Positions 44,300 through 57,369 of a DNA stretch of 64,000 nucleotides are shown piece by piece (positions within the stretch are counted from its first letter, which is position 1; each line of letters starts with the position of its first letter). The stretch comes from Cryptomeria japonica. Lineage: Eukaryota; Streptophyta; Pinopsida; Cupressales; Cupressaceae. The notes below the pieces were generated by a model. It was not told where the DNA came from. It did not search any database and saw only the letters and a program-made list of their open reading frames with translations. The stretch lies in the NCBI RefSeq assembly GCF_030272615.1, contig NC_081413.1, positions 551,703,136-551,767,135 on the forward strand, in the 5' to 3' direction. Both the position numbers and the translations under genes were made by a program.

Positions 44300-45424
44300 T
44301 TCATTTATTGGGAAAGTGTTGATAATAAATTGTTTCTATGCCTGCAACTGTCTTTTATTGGGTATGTAAATATTGATGATAAATTGTTTTCATGCTTGTA
44401 ATTTGTCTTTTTTTGGGTATATAAGTATTGACAATAAAATGCTTTCATGCTTGCTATTGTCTCGACATGCCACATCCAGTCCCTTCATAGAATAGACGAA
44501 AGTAGAATTGATATTGTTTTTAAGAAATGTTAAAAGAGAAAGATCTAGTAATAATGATGTGGTATCAAGATGGAACTATTGTCTTGATGTTAAATTGGTT
44601 TCAAGTCTGTGTGGGTTAGTCTTGATGAGACTGGATGAATGCCCCATGTGAATGATAGAATGGATACCTCTTGGATGTGTTTCAATTCTATTCTAAGCTT
44701 GATAGCCATGCATTAATTAGGACAGAGAGGTGTGAGTAGTACAAATCTAGTTTGCCTAACATAAAAGCGAGAAAATCCTCATTTTAATTTTGTTATTTCT
44801 CATTTCTTATGTTGATAGGATTGTATTAGTGTCATTGGCTTGTAAATTTCTTAAGCCTTCTATACACCATATTTTTTACATGTCGTGCAATCGTTGCATT
44901 CTATGAGACCATATTCTTAAGGGCATTTTGTCATATAGTTCACATGTGTTGTCTATGCCTAGTCCTACACATCTGGTCGGTAAAATACAAGAGCCAGTAA
45001 AATAGCACACAGGCTTTGTGAAGATTCTTCCAACAATTTCCTATCATGACAAAGGTTGCATTTGTGTAGGCAGGGGAGGCAAGGAATGAGACAGGTCAAG
45101 TTCACCATTGATGCAATGAAAACAGTTTTCTTTTTAACCCTATGAACCAAACAAGTCATTCAAACAGAAGCCTAAAGGTTGTGACTAAGTAGTAAACTGT
45201 CATGATGTAATTATTGTTTTTGTTCTCTTTTTATATGATAAATATATTTTAATTCGTATTTTTCTAGCTTCCACCCATATCTGCCTGAACCATTCCAATT
45301 TGAAGAATTAAAAGCACATTAAACAAGAGATGCATTGCGTCAAGTTCCTGTCCAAAATATAATGTGTTTGGTGATAATGAAGGAGTCAGTGAAACGACGT
45401 AGAAAGCAAAATTATTTTCCAGAG
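44300..45424. other. Spacer, no gene seen
   Basis: A/T-rich. Two related ~60-bp blocks at 44320-44460 repeat TTGATAATAAATTG/TGCTTG words. No supported coding signal. Confidence 0.5.
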
Positions 45425-46463
45425 TTACCCGGGGACGCGTCCCCCACCTGAAAACCCCCGTCCCCATCCCGGGAACGTTTCGGGGAGTTGGGGACGGCCA
45501 GGGGACGTTTCCCCCTGTCCCCAAATTGCTCTGATTTTTGAGGGGACGTCCTTGAAATGGGGGGACACCTGCCCTAGCTCTGGGGGACGTCCGTATGTCC
45601 TGGGGACGGCTGGGGATGGCTGGGACGTCCCCAATCCGTCCCGGGGACCGCTAGACGTCCCCCATATCTAAGGCCCTTAAAAAATATTAAAAAAATTTAA
45701 AAAGTTGTATTTTCAATTTTTTAAAATTTTTTGCTAATATAGGCCCCTTATTAATTCAAATTGTTATTAAAAATAAAAAAAATTAAACGATAACATTAAT
45801 TAAATTTTAAATTTATTAATTTAATTCATAATTTTGACAATGAAACTATATGGCAGCAGTGTAGCCTTTGGGCATTTTGACACAAAGATTAGAAAATCGC
45901 CAAACTCGGCGAGTCAATAGAAAAATAACACCCAACGTTTTTTTGACCTTGCGGGGCGCTGCCCCTCAACCCCACCCTGTATCGCGACAGGGACCCCGCA
46001 AGGGGCGATGCCCCTTGACCCTACCTTGGGGGCGTTGCCCCCAAACCACCGTTGAAAAATATGGGGGGAAACTGTGTCAATAGAAGTAGGGAAAATTTAA
46101 CCTCCGAGTCTATTGATATGCATATTGACAATGTGAATGAATTGAAATTCTGATTTATGAATGCATAATTGCATATTGTCCATTGAGTATTAACAATGTT
46201 GTCTGTTCAGAATTTACATTCTAAAATGTTTTCAACTTTTCATAGTATCATACAGATGCTATATCCATGTTTTATTGTTTTCATATGAATATAATGTATG
46301 TATGCATGCTTTATCCATGTTTTCATATGAACATTTAGAATATTGAAATTTTCTTATATATTTTAAATTTTTCCTATATTTTATATAGCCGTCCCCTTTG
46401 CCGTCCCCCGTCGTTCCCAAATTTGACAAAAAAATTTGCCGTCCCAGAAACTCGAGGTAACTT
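45425..46463. mobile_element. Candidate non-autonomous DNA transposon with GC-rich ends
   Basis: An abrupt G/C-rich block in A/T-rich DNA. The left end (45425-45665) has many GGGGACG/CGTCCCC words; the right end (46388-46446) has CCGTCCCC words; the middle is A/T-rich apart from 45947-46046. Both outer borders include AGTTACC or its complement. The inverted termini are imperfect and no clear target duplication was found, so the class (hAT-like is my guess) is uncertain. ORFs here are composition artefacts. Confidence 0.4.
45947..46044. repeat. Cluster of G/C hairpins
   Basis: A 10-bp inverted repeat CCTTGCGGGG (45947) / CCCCGCAAGG (45994) and three tight hairpins with 3-base loops: GGGGC-GCT-GCCCC (45953), AGGGGC-GAT-GCCCCT (46001) and TTGGGGGC-GTT-GCCCCCAA (46026). 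Confidence 0.88.
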
Positions 46464-46570
46464 TGTTATTTTCCTATTTGAAGAAGTGGACACAAGTTGT
46501 ACAGATTGTGATAAGAGCAATTAGTAACACTCATCAAGTTTCTACTAAAAACACATAATTTTCTACAGAT

Positions 46571-46588
46571 TATATATATATATATATG
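46571..46588. repeat. TA dinucleotide microsatellite
   Basis: About nine TA units just upstream of the kinase exon. Confidence 0.9.
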
Positions 46589-46625
46589 ACTGTTAAATTG
46601 CAAGGACGATAAGGCATTGTTGCAG

Positions 46626-46716
46626 GAAATAGTGTTTGTACGATTACAGATTTTGGTTCGGCTAAACTTTTCCTAGATAATAGCACAGATATCAGCACAC
46701 GAGTTACTGGAACAAT
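46626..46716 (+). pseudogene. Receptor-like kinase exon (DFG segment)
   Basis: A 91-bp exon between a TTGTTGCAG acceptor and a GTAAGT donor. It reads the kinase activation segment: TDFGSAKLF, then ISTRVTGT. DFG (46649-46657) binds the ATP magnesium. The intron would split the codon after GT, as in plant LRR-VIII and Cys-rich receptor kinases, where the next residues are GYMAPE. No flanking kinase exon was found within the window, so this may be a stranded exon of a broken gene or of one with very long introns. Confidence 0.62.
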
Positions 46717-48400
46717 GTAAGTCCTGTTTAAAATGATAGAAATGATGCCTCAAGAATAATATCTTGGTTGTACATTAATGAGCTTGTATATAGATATAAG
46801 ATACGTGGCATGCATGTTTTGTGTAATGGAAAACTTCTACTTATATTCAGACCTATTTTGAAAGGTCAATTAGCAAAAGCTAATAATAAGAGTGATTAGG
46901 GCTGAATGTTGCATGTATTGAAAAAGTCACAGAGCTAAAGATTTTATGCTAGAATTTCAAGAAGAAATTACTTAATTTTATAGTTTCATGCAAAGCTGTA
47001 CAAACATTCTGAAAAAATTCATGCATTGTTGAAATAAAGAGGTTTGATCGTACTACTAATCATAGATATTCAAATTTACATTTTCATGCAAACCTGTATA
47101 AACATGGAGAATATGAAAGGCTCCAAATCTAAGTAATCTCATAAGCGTTCTCCTGCATCAATTCTGAACACAACAAAGTAGCCATGAAACTGTTAAAAGT
47201 TTAGAGTGCTTTTGCTGAATGAGTGCAAGGACTGTATCCATTTTGTAGTTAGAAAGTATAATCCAGTTATGTACCGTTGAAGAAAGTAATATCTTTAGAT
47301 TGCAGCATGGGATACCTCTGACCATTCACAAAGGACAATATAGAAATCTTATTACAATATCGGTGAGTAACTGAATAAGATTGAACAAAAGCTGTGGAGC
47401 ACTTTTTATAAGCTAAGACATAGACAAATTTCTGGTTTGTGAAATTTGTTGAAAGGATTATAAAAAACTAATTTTTGCTATTGAACTAGATAATGATCAA
47501 AAGAAGCTTTAACAAGTTACTCAAAGAAAAGATGACGGGGATAACCTATTAGAAATGATGGATAAAATTCAAAGCAAGTTTTAAATTAGATATCCTGCGA
47601 CAAAGCATACAAAGTTTAACAAAAAAAATTCTCTGTGTTTTACTGTTTATGACTGTTTAAAACTTTGAAAGCCTTAATTGTTAATCTTAAGTTTTAACAC
47701 CTTTTATTCCAAAGTTTAGTTGATTGGAATCTTATGCATCATAAGATGATTTGCAGATTTCAATATGATTCTTTTCTTTCTGTCCCTTTTTATTGCCACA
47801 GCTCAATGGAAAAAAAGTTTCGGATTGAAATTAGTCTACATGCACTTACTCTGTTTGTGAATAGGTTATCTTTAAATGTGAAACTGAATGGTGCCAAATG
47901 GAATTCTTCCTGGAGAAAAAGAGAGCATGTTAAATAAAATAAAATAAAAGTTTATAAAAGAAAATCGGCAGTGAAAAGCTAAATAAAACAAAAATTGGAG
48001 ATACTTTTGGCATTGATTTATCAAAGGAAGCGCAAAATGATTTAGATATGTTGGAAGAACTACTTATCTATGTCGATTCTTAGGTTGAAGAGTTGACAAA
48101 CAAAAAATTAGGGCAATCGTTGAAAGTTGGAAAACGTAGAAAATTCTGAAGTTTCTTCATTCTTCATAAGGGTATCTATGAGCCAGCGAAAAGTGTTGAG
48201 GGTTCTGGGTGTTCACAAAATAGGGAGAAAAAATAGGAATACCAATGAATCTAGGAAATATCATAGGAAAAGAGTGCACAAACCTCAGATTCGGATGTAA
48301 GTCGCCTCACAAAGAATGGAGAAGCATAAACTCAAAATGCGAGGAAGGCTAAGTGTTTTCACCAATTAAATTCTGCATTCAAGTTGCATTTAATTACCTC
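46717..48400. other. Spacer or intron after kinase exon
   Basis: A/T-rich. A TTGCAG site near 47300 is followed by a MGYL-like reading that hits a stop at once; at 48000-48120 a plus frame reads GIDLSKEAQNDLDMLEELL before a stop. Neither is enough to call an exon. Confidence 0.35.
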
Positions 48401-50600
48401 TGTTATGACTGCTTGTTTTATTTATTTCATATCTTGTGATGCAATGGATGCGTCTATTTTGGCTCCAAAAGTGACCTGTCGTACCAATGACATGCATCGA
48501 CATACATGTTCGAGACATGCATACCATGCCAATTTGGCGCAGCCGCCGGACCCAGGGAAAATGACGTGGAGTTATCCTGGACTTGGCTGTTTCAAACGTT
48601 GGGGCCCACGCGAAACTACATTGACATGCCGGAGGATCTTGGGTCGCGGCTCGCGCTGATGTGTTGTGCCTAACACGCACATTAAAAGCCATGAAAAACA
48701 AACAACCGGCGGCAAGTGTAGATGACCACGTTCGGACACCAAAAACGATGGGAAAAAGAGGGTGTGGGCTTCCAAACTGTGGTGGCTCCCTCCAAAACCT
48801 TTCATATGTGCTACTGCACAAGTGGTGTCCTTACTCCTTAGTCAATCATAGCTATTCAGTGAAAAATCGACCATGTAGAACGCGCCACTAACACGCGTGT
48901 TAGGAAAACCGTAGTACGCCCTGTACCGTTTTAGTAGAATACTTACGCCATTTTCTGCGGCCTCATGTGAAAAAAATCACAGTCGTTCATTAAAAAATGG
49001 ACGATGTAGAACGCGGACGTGCCACTCCCCACTAACACGTGTGTTAGGTGAACCGTACGATGCATCCTCCCACCATTTTTTGCGTCATGTGGAAAAAAGG
49101 AAGAATAAAGGGACTAATGCGTGATTAAGGAAAGTGTCCAAAGCCCTCATTGTTGAAGTCTTATGATGTTTTTGAAGGGAAAGAAGGGCTTCAAGAAGGA
49201 GGCAACGAGGAGTTACTATTCAAGGGCAGCTTGCGTTCTTGAAGGAGGTTTCATTTTTGAAGTTTGTCAGGTATGTTCAGTAGCCATTTTTTTCTGGTTG
49301 TATACAGTGGGAAAATTTGCATGTTTTGGTTTATACGTAGTGCGAAAATTTAATTGTTTTGTTTTGCTTTGGTTATTCTTGTTTTGCTCTAGTTTGAAAT
49401 TATTCGCGTTAGGGTTAGATATCGGGCTGAACGCGTGTTTGCTGGCTCCAAAAAGCCGTGGTAAAACGCACGACAAAAACGCGTGTTAGTCTCGTTGTAC
49501 TGTCGTTTTGGTGGGTGATTGGTGTTAGGTTGCCCGCATCTATTTGGTCTGTCATTTCTGGGCGAAGCTATTCGAACTTTGTTTTCGCTACAACCTTCAC
49601 ATTTGACAACAATTCCACTATTGCGCTTTTCGGTATGAGTCTTATTGATAGCCTCATCGGTTATCGGCAAGACAATATTATGCTTTTGCTGCTTCTCTGA
49701 TGGATTTCCATGCATTGTTAGTCACACAATAGCCGCGGCCTTGCGAACTCCGTCGTACGCATTGAGTAACACGCGATTTACTAACACGCATGTCAGTCCT
49801 TGGACGATAACAATTAACACACGTGCTAGTCCTTGGATGATTAACAATTAACACGCGTGTTAGTCCTTGGATAGTTAACACTAATATTCAAATTATCTTC
49901 AAATGATTCAAATGAATATGTAGAAATACCCATATAAATTTCTAGATAATTTTACACAAGTATTTTTGTCTTCTTTTTTTAATATGATTTACTATTTATT
50001 ACATAAATAGTCTAAAATAACAAAAAAAAATGTCTGTTTTGGAGCTGTGGCCGAACGTGTCTATTCTGGCTCCAAAATGGCAGTACAGATTGACTAACAC
50101 GCATGTTATTCGCGCGTTTTAGACCGTCGATTTTGCAATAAACAACTATGATTGACTAACCTGTCACTAACATGTTGTACGAAAGGTCTGTTTTGGAGCC
50201 TAAATAGCTTCAGCCGAACGCGTCTATCTTGGCTCGAAAAAGACAATATGGATTGACTAACACGCGTGTTAGTCTCACGTGCGTGTATTCTGGTTCAAAA
50301 ACGAAGTACAGATTTACTAACACAGGTGTTAGTAGAGCGTTTTACACCGTAGATTTTGCAATTAACGACTGCAATTTAGTAACCTATCGCTAACATGTTG
50401 TACGAAAGGTCCTCTTTGGAGCGGGAGCACCTATTGTACAACGTGTTAGCGTTGTGTTAGTCAATCGCTGCCCATTCATTGCAAAATCCACAGTGTAAAA
50501 TGTACGATTAACAGGCGTGTTAGTCATTGCATACTACCATTTTGGAGCGGTCATGGGCGAAAGCGCATAACGCACCTTGTTAATCGAAGAAACTTTTGAT
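48401..50600. repeat. Field of TAACACGCGTGTTA palindromes
   Basis: About eleven full or near copies of CTAACACGCGTGTTAG, e.g. at 48888, 49032, 49781, 49847, 50096, 50257, 50317 and 50509. They sit within longer, diverged direct repeats: two ~130-bp copies at about 48870-49090, and two or three ~190-220-bp copies from 50030 to 50600 sharing GGCTCCAAAA-, ACCGTCGATTTTGCAA- and CTAACATGTTGTACGAAAGG-type blocks. G/C content is higher than the flanks. Confidence 0.8.
49163..49270 (+). other. Possible short exon
   Basis: Open frame starting MMFLKGKKGFKKEATRSYY and ending at a CAG|GTATGT donor-like site. Lys-rich, unrecognised, inside the palindrome field. Low support. Confidence 0.2.
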
Positions 50601-50865
50601 TAGTTGTGTGCATCATATGAATCTAAGGTCTTCGTAGGATAGCATGATATGGAAATGTGTAAGTATACAAAAACATCCATAGACTATTGTGCAGAAACTT
50701 AGATTGTAGAATAACATGGAACATGTGGTAGATGAACTTAGTTATTAGAAAGCACTAAAAAATTCAGGCATAGGTTGATAAAAATTGAAATAATTTATAG
50801 ACGTCGCTATTAGTCTAATAAATTTGCATGTCCATTTTGGAATCATAGGTATCTCAATTTGAAAT

Positions 50866-51694
50866 ATGGAGGCCAACTTTTCTTTAGAAACAAGCAAAAC
50901 ACAGGTCGCATTTTGGGGACGAATAAGCGATGATAGGTTGATGAACCTATTTATCTATGAAGACACCGCATTTCTGTCCACGGTGAAGTTGATCCTTGGG
51001 CCTGAGTACGTAGATGGTGGATGGAAGTACAAAACGAATGCAGACATAGTGTCTCTATTTATGGCATGGTGTCTGGAGCTCTGACCTGTTCTGAAAGTCA
51101 GAGAAATCATGAACAAGTGTGTGAAGAAGGAATGACTAGGCAGAATGGAAGCTTTATTAGGTTTGGCACGAGACATGGACGACTTTGAAAGTGTGGGCGG
51201 AGTGTGGATTCACGTGAGTGAATTCACTCCTCCCTTGCGATCGTTCTTTCTCTGGAGTGCCCCATTCGATAAAGAGGCCAAAAGAAGTGTAGCATAGGCT
51301 GGGATGTATGGTATTGTGCAATACCTTAAGACGGTCGATGTCTGGGAAGCACGTGTGGAGATGGCAAAATGGGGACCTTGGTTGGAATATAGAGCACTTG
51401 TGCAATGAACGATTCCTGCATGCACAAAACGACGGGGTCAACCTTGTGGAAGAACAACTAAGAAGGGTCGTGTGCTACAGTTTGGTGAAGGCTCCAGCAA
51501 GGAGACAAAAATTAACCAAGTTAGGAACATGGAAGTGTTGGATGTGGAAGAGGGCACAGTCACTGTTCACGTGGCGTAGCGAGATGGCACATACAACCTT
51601 TTTTGAAGCAAGGACTATGTTTTTTTTTCAAATGTTTTTGAATGTGTTATGTATGGACTGTTATATATACTGTCCACTGACTTCAATGGTCTAG
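50866..51694 (+). pseudogene. Unrecognised ORF with many nonsense codons
   Basis: One plus-strand frame of about 275 codons from ATG 50866, interrupted by roughly six stops (first TGA 51082, TGA 51133, then TAG near 51295 and TGA near 51407) but with no frameshift until about 51600. Recognisably protein-like segments: KLILGPEYVDGGWKYKT, RMEALLGLARDMDDFE, LRSFFLWSAPFDKEAK and YLKTVDVWEARVEMAKWG. I do not recognise the family. It directly follows the palindrome field, which could be its leader. Base changes fit C-to-T decay. Confidence 0.5.
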
Positions 51695-53493
51695 TCAGCT
51701 AGCCGTCGAGGTTTATCTTTTAGAATGTAAACATTTTCAGAATTAATATAAAATATAGCTTTACTGGACAAAAAAAAAATTGTTGAAACCAACTGGTACT
51801 CTTATCTTCTCTGTTTTGAAATTGTTGTTAACATTTCATTACATATGGTGAAAAAACAAATGTTTTTTATTGTATGTGCATGAAATTGTTGTATAACATC
51901 AAAGTCAAGTTTTTCAATATATATGACTAGAAATAAAATTAAATTCTTGTAGCACAATTGAGTTTCTATTCTGGTCATTTTGGTCATTCTCAGAGCATTT
52001 TATATGTCATTTTGGTCATAACCAACTCTTCATCGGTTGCCTAACCACTGATTTGCTAAAAAAATGCAAAGTTTCTCAAAAAGTTGCAAAAAGTTGTCAA
52101 GCAACAATGACAACTTTTGCTCAAATGTGCATTTTTGTCTTTTAGGCATTTTTACTTATACTTAACCTCCTAGCATGACTTCCTAACATTAAACCGATAT
52201 GCCTAAATGCCTAATGAGGCTTTAGAAGTCATTTTAGATCATAATGCAAATTTATGCTATTTTAGGCTTACAAGGGCTCATAGGCCAGATTTGAGAAAAG
52301 TAACAACCTAGGGGACAATCATCCTTGAAATGACTATCAAACACACATGTGGAGCTCTGAGTATTTCATTATTCAAACACCTAATCCAAAATATGGACCA
52401 TCACCTCAAAATGTGGAAAATGCATAAAAAATGGTAAATAGTTTCCTAACACCTCACTTGGTATGATGAATCTCCTTAGCATGGTCTTAATTTCCCTATC
52501 TCTTCCATTTGGTGGAACAAGTTGTTGGTGCCCAAAACCACAGATTGGAAAACAAAAAGACTTGCCAAACCCTCAAGTAGTCCAATCGGCCTTGGGCAAC
52601 AAACAGGGATGGTCGAAGACCAATTCCCTTTGCACTTTAGACTCCACTAAACCCAGGTGGGTGTGCATCTTCTTCTCAAGCACAAAAGAGGTTATTTATA
52701 GTGGATTTAAACTTTACTAAGATAGTTCTTCGCAAGATAAATTCCTGCTGCTACTGACTACTTTTAAAAATTGAAAACTGAATGAAAAGATAATTGTGTA
52801 CAAAGATTGTTATATTTTGGAAATAAAATGATTTCAGGACATTCAAGAAATATGCAATAGAATAATTCAAAAGGTTTCAGAAGAATACTTCTCTCTCAAG
52901 GACCTAATGCATATTAAATCAGGATCTCAAAGAATTAACAACAGAGCAATGCCTCTATCTCAAAATATAATGATACTTTATGGACAGATAACATTATCAA
53001 CTAAAGAGACAATATCAATAATCACTATAATGGTTCAGTATGTCTCACATAAACAATAAGAACCCAATCTCACATTTAATGTAACAAAATATGATTCACA
53101 TTACAACAAATTCTTAAACAGATTTATCAAGAGGACAAAGCATGTTTCATCAACACAGAAAGTAATCAGTACATTTGAAGTAGAAATAGTGAATCTTGTA
53201 TATTAATGTCTGAGAAATGATAGTACACAGAAGCTACACTTGGAGATACTTCATTGCAATTTGCTTACAAAAAATGACACTTCTGCTTCCTATAAAATTT
53301 CCTAATACATATGACTTTCAGTCCTTACAACAATGATGTTCCAAAACCCCCCCCCCAAAAAAAAAACTCCCTTTGTTACGCAAGATGCCTCAATACAAAT
53401 ACAAATGCTAAAAGACATGAATGAAAGGACACACCCTTTCATTATCTTAACAACTAACTGAACAGAAATTAAAACGCCTAACCAAGATATAAA
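51695..53493. other. Spacer, no gene seen
   Basis: A/T-rich. 51950-52300 repeats GTCATTTTGGTCAT and GTTGCAAAAAGTTGTCAAGC words. A C-run followed by an A-run sits at 53346-53366. The ORF at 52463-52720 looks like chance. Confidence 0.5.
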
Positions 53494-56416
53494 TTACATT
53501 ACATAAACTAAAACACCACACCAGGACTTTTGATCCAGCCACCGTCCACATTTTTTAATATGCCCCGAGTAGGTCAAATCCTTATATGTTGTAGCATTGA
53601 AGATGGCATCCTTGGCTACATTCTCAATCACATAATTTTTTTCCAATTGATCGGCTGTGTTATTCATGTCAATGACATCTGCTCTGGCGATGGCTTGGGC
53701 TACATTAAGCATAGACTTGCACTTAGAGATCTATACGGGTTTGTCTTTGATCACACCTGCATCATCTACCAGACTGGGAACCCATGCTCAACAATCTGCT
53801 GGCATTCATCAAATTCAGACTTCAATGCCTATGTAACTCCGTCGCAGACCCCACACCTTCTTTTTTACTTTCTCTTTGGTCGTTGCATCCTATAACATCA
53901 TGTCGAGTCTATCTCAAATTCTGGTGTGTGAAATCATATTGTCCATGTTCCTCTGATATTCACCCCAGAATTCATTCAATGCTTTCTCCATATTGTCATA
54001 CCTCCTACTTAGCAACACACAAGTGGTATCGGCCCTAATGCTCTTCATCTGTTTTTTCAACTTGTTATGTTCATAAGATAGATTTTTAAATTTTTTCTTC
54101 CATTGGCCTCCTGAATCTATAATTTGGGGAATAGGGTGTCCACTCCTCTTAAGAGTCTCTTCATACAAAGCCTTATGCTTATTCTTCTCTGCTATCTCAT
54201 GTTTCATTTGGGCCTTATTAAATTTTGAAATATTGATACCCATGTCAGCTATGACTATATGATCTACTTCTCCAACCTTCAAGGTCATCATGTGACCAAA
54301 AACTTTATCTACATCAATGATTTTTGGCCTCTTATTAGGAGGATATAAGGCCCATAATAACATTTCTTCCTCCTTTGGATCATATCTTGATCCAATAAAA
54401 ATATCTTGCACTCCTTGGATGTTTAACTTCATATCCTTATTATCTAAATGTAACAAAGAATCAAAAATAAATGAAGCACTCAGGTCCCCTCCTGGAAACA
54501 CAATTATTCCTACCTCTACTAGTAATTGTTTGCCCCTTTGCGGGGTCATAGTCTCAACTTCTATGTCAATTTCTTTCTTCAACCTCATCATCATTTCTAC
54601 TTCATTCTCATGGGTCACATTTGGCATTGCTTCCCTCAATTTCTTACCCTTGAAGTGGTACAAGAATTATTTGAATTCCTTAGACTTAATGAGCTGATCA
54701 TCAGATACAAAAGAATCATGTTCTACCATTCTTTCATCTGTCTCTGTATTTAGAGCAACAATAAGGCTATCCTTTGCCTCTGAATCCTTCTCCTTCTTAG
54801 GGGCACAGAGCTTGGAGACTACTTCATTTTCCCCTGAATCACTTTGGGCTGGTTCTCCCTCCATGTTTTCTAGTCTTTGCCTTCTTTCCTCTAGCTTCTT
54901 CTCCAAGGTCTCCATAACTCTTGCAAGCTCTCCCACCTCCTTATTCCTGCTCGTCTTCAAATTCATCCTCCTCATGGAGGTAGTCTCCCAAATCCTGTCT
55001 TTTCCTGCTTGAATGGATGTAACCCTCAGGATCATAGAGTGCTCTAGATAGGTGCTGAAACAAATTGTATTCATTCACAAGCTTCCTGTCAATGGCCTCG
55101 TATGCCATAGTTGATACAATTTTAAAATCCTGAAACTTAAGTGTGCTAGAGAGGAAAGCTTGCTTGTGTGCTCCTCCGAAATGTTTGACATTAGACACAC
55201 TTAACTGCCTTACAATTTCCAAGAAGGCAATCCTGTCAGGTACAGGCTTAGGGAGAACATATGGATAACCCTCAAATCCATAGCATCAAACAAAAGTGAA
55301 GTTTTGGCACGAGTACCAATCACCCTAGTTGTGATTGACCTTTGGATTTTGGTGCTTGTGAGGCCTAAGAAACTTCTTAACCTCCTGGGAAAATGATCCT
55401 TGCCGAGGCTCACCAAAGAGCAAGAAAACAGGTTTGACAAAGAACTCAAATTTGAGGTAATGAGAATTCCCGAACCTGTAATCCCAAAGGGAAACCCATA
55501 ATTGCACTGGTTTCTCCTTTCCATCTTTCCCAACTGTATTCACATTCAATTCTTCTGACCATAACCCTCTAAGTCTCCCATAAAATAAAATGATGTGCAT
55601 TAATAGTGATTAGTGCTTGAAATATTTGTTTGGATTGTCTTTCAGATTTAGGAAACCTTCATGCAATTTGTCTACTAGGTAAGAACCAAAGTCAAATGCC
55701 CTAGGCTCATGCCTCTGAACTTCTACTCCTAGAATAAGTGGTCCTATGTTTGCCACATCAGGAGCTTCAACTCCTCCCACTTGACCACAAGCCATATATG
55801 TATATTGCAGATACTTCTTAAAAATATTCATGTCATATGGAGGACCTTCTTCCTCTGTTAGCCTCCCCTTCTCTGCTTTATGGACAGCGAGGTTCCAGCT
55901 CTGGTATGTAGTGTCCATCTTCCTATACTCTTCTTCCAAGTCTACAAAAGATAAAGGCAATTCTGCCTCCAAATCTACTGCAAAAACCTTCTAAATTGTA
56001 GCCTTTGCAAAATACACTAGAGCAGTCCCATCAGGCAACATAATGCATCGCTTGTTTGCATTATAATTTCTTACTAAAAGCTTCAACAAATCAATGTTCA
56101 CAAACACATTGGGCACTACAAGTTTACCGAGACCCCTTTTCCATGGGTTTGAAATTGGTGTGGGCTCATCCCTACAGAAGTAATGAAAAAGGAACAACTC
56201 GTGCCCTCACCCTGTGGTGAATATATCCCCAAGCTCTCTGTATCTGTCCTCTAACTGCTCGCGGATAGGAAAATTTGTCTAAGCTCTGCGTGACCTAGCA
56301 CCTGGAGATCCCATTTGGTCTATCATGTCCTGATTCAGCTTTCTACTCGATTTCTTTGTTGCGGTACTGTATACTTCGGCAGCTTTTCACTTCCCTTTTG
56401 AGCTTGACCCCTCCAT
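53494..56416 (-). pseudogene. Large unrecognised protein, family member 1
   Basis: Minus strand from ATG 56416 (MEGSSSKGK) to a stop at 53494, about 950 codons with several in-frame stops and one frame change near 54950. N-terminal domain: GLGKLVVPNVFVNIDLL, then LPDGTALVYF (56000-56150); later DGKEKPVQLW (55520). Acidic EEDEFEDEQE stretch near 54950, a coiled coil (EVGELARVMETLEKKLEERR), a second conserved-looking domain (54100-54660: FPGGDLSASFIFDSL) and another coiled coil. Its N-terminal half is homologous to the ORF at 58338. I do not recognise the family; a host-derived or retroelement-carried antisense ORF are both possible. Confidence 0.65.
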
Positions 56417-57369
56417 TTCTTCAAATTATTTCACTCTATAGTCAGTAACTCAGAAATTTTCTCAATAAGCACTTAATATCTTTCTGCAATTACTTCGTGA
56501 GAAATGTTGCTCTGCAATATCGGCTATTTGGGACAGATTTGCAATCTTTGTAATTGATTATTGCAATCTTTGACAGATTTGCTTTGTGCGGTAACAAATC
56601 TACTCAATTTATGCATTTAATGGAAACTATGTTGTCATGGTCAGTTCTTCTCATTACGAAATCCAATGGCTAATCGGCGACACTCCTCCCGATGATTCAA
56701 ATGTTTGGTGTCGGTTGTTATTACTTTACCACTTTTTGGTTTCTGATCGGAACAAACTACCCCAACCCACTTATCGGGTCTCAGAATAGCTATTTTTTCT
56801 TTATCCTGATGGTTCATTTCATCGCGATGGGCATCACTTTAGTCTCATATTTGCCTTTTGTTTTAACACTTCATCGACATAACTCTCTCTGATGCATTCA
56901 CCTTTGGTTTCCTTTTACTTAAGTCATCAGGTATCAACATAGTTTATTTCTTGTCCCTCCGATACCCCGATGATCTCAATATACCAATCCGCATTCCGAC
57001 TAAGACCACCGCATTATCGGTATAACTTATCCTGACGAACTCCTTGTTATTACTGTTTTGGCTTTTGGGTGATTCTGTTCCATAGTCTGCTAAAATCTGC
57101 AAAATTGTGCTTAGCACTTCATCTTGCCTCTGAGTTATTGGTCTGAAGGTTTAGGGTTTTTGAAATTTACCCTTTTTATATCTTGGAATCCCCACATTCT
57201 ATTTCTATGTTAATTTTCCACTTAAGTGGAAGGGTCGGTCCGTCGTGAAGGGGTCCCCCCTTTACTTTTTGCCTTAGGCGGGTCTCTATTAATGTTTTAT
57301 TTTGTGCCCTTTTCCTAAGTTTTTAGTTCTTTGTCGGGTCCCTTAAAAACCATGCAAGTTCTGGTAGAT
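56417..57369. other. Shared upstream region of two divergent ORFs
   Basis: Between divergent ATGs at 56416 and 58338. This half has scattered ATCGG/CCGAT words (e.g. 56521, 56673, 56693, 56776, 56958, 57016) and no coding signal. Confidence 0.4.

Noticed and set aside
45264-45634. Overlapping minus ORFs rich in Pro/Gly
   Set aside because: Arise from GGGGACG/CGTCCCC repeats, not protein-like.
48401-50600. CRISPR-like array
   Set aside because: Palindromes are irregularly spaced, variable, and in a eukaryotic context without equal spacers.
52463-52720. 85-aa ORF
   Set aside because: No similarity recognised, low complexity and no supporting context.
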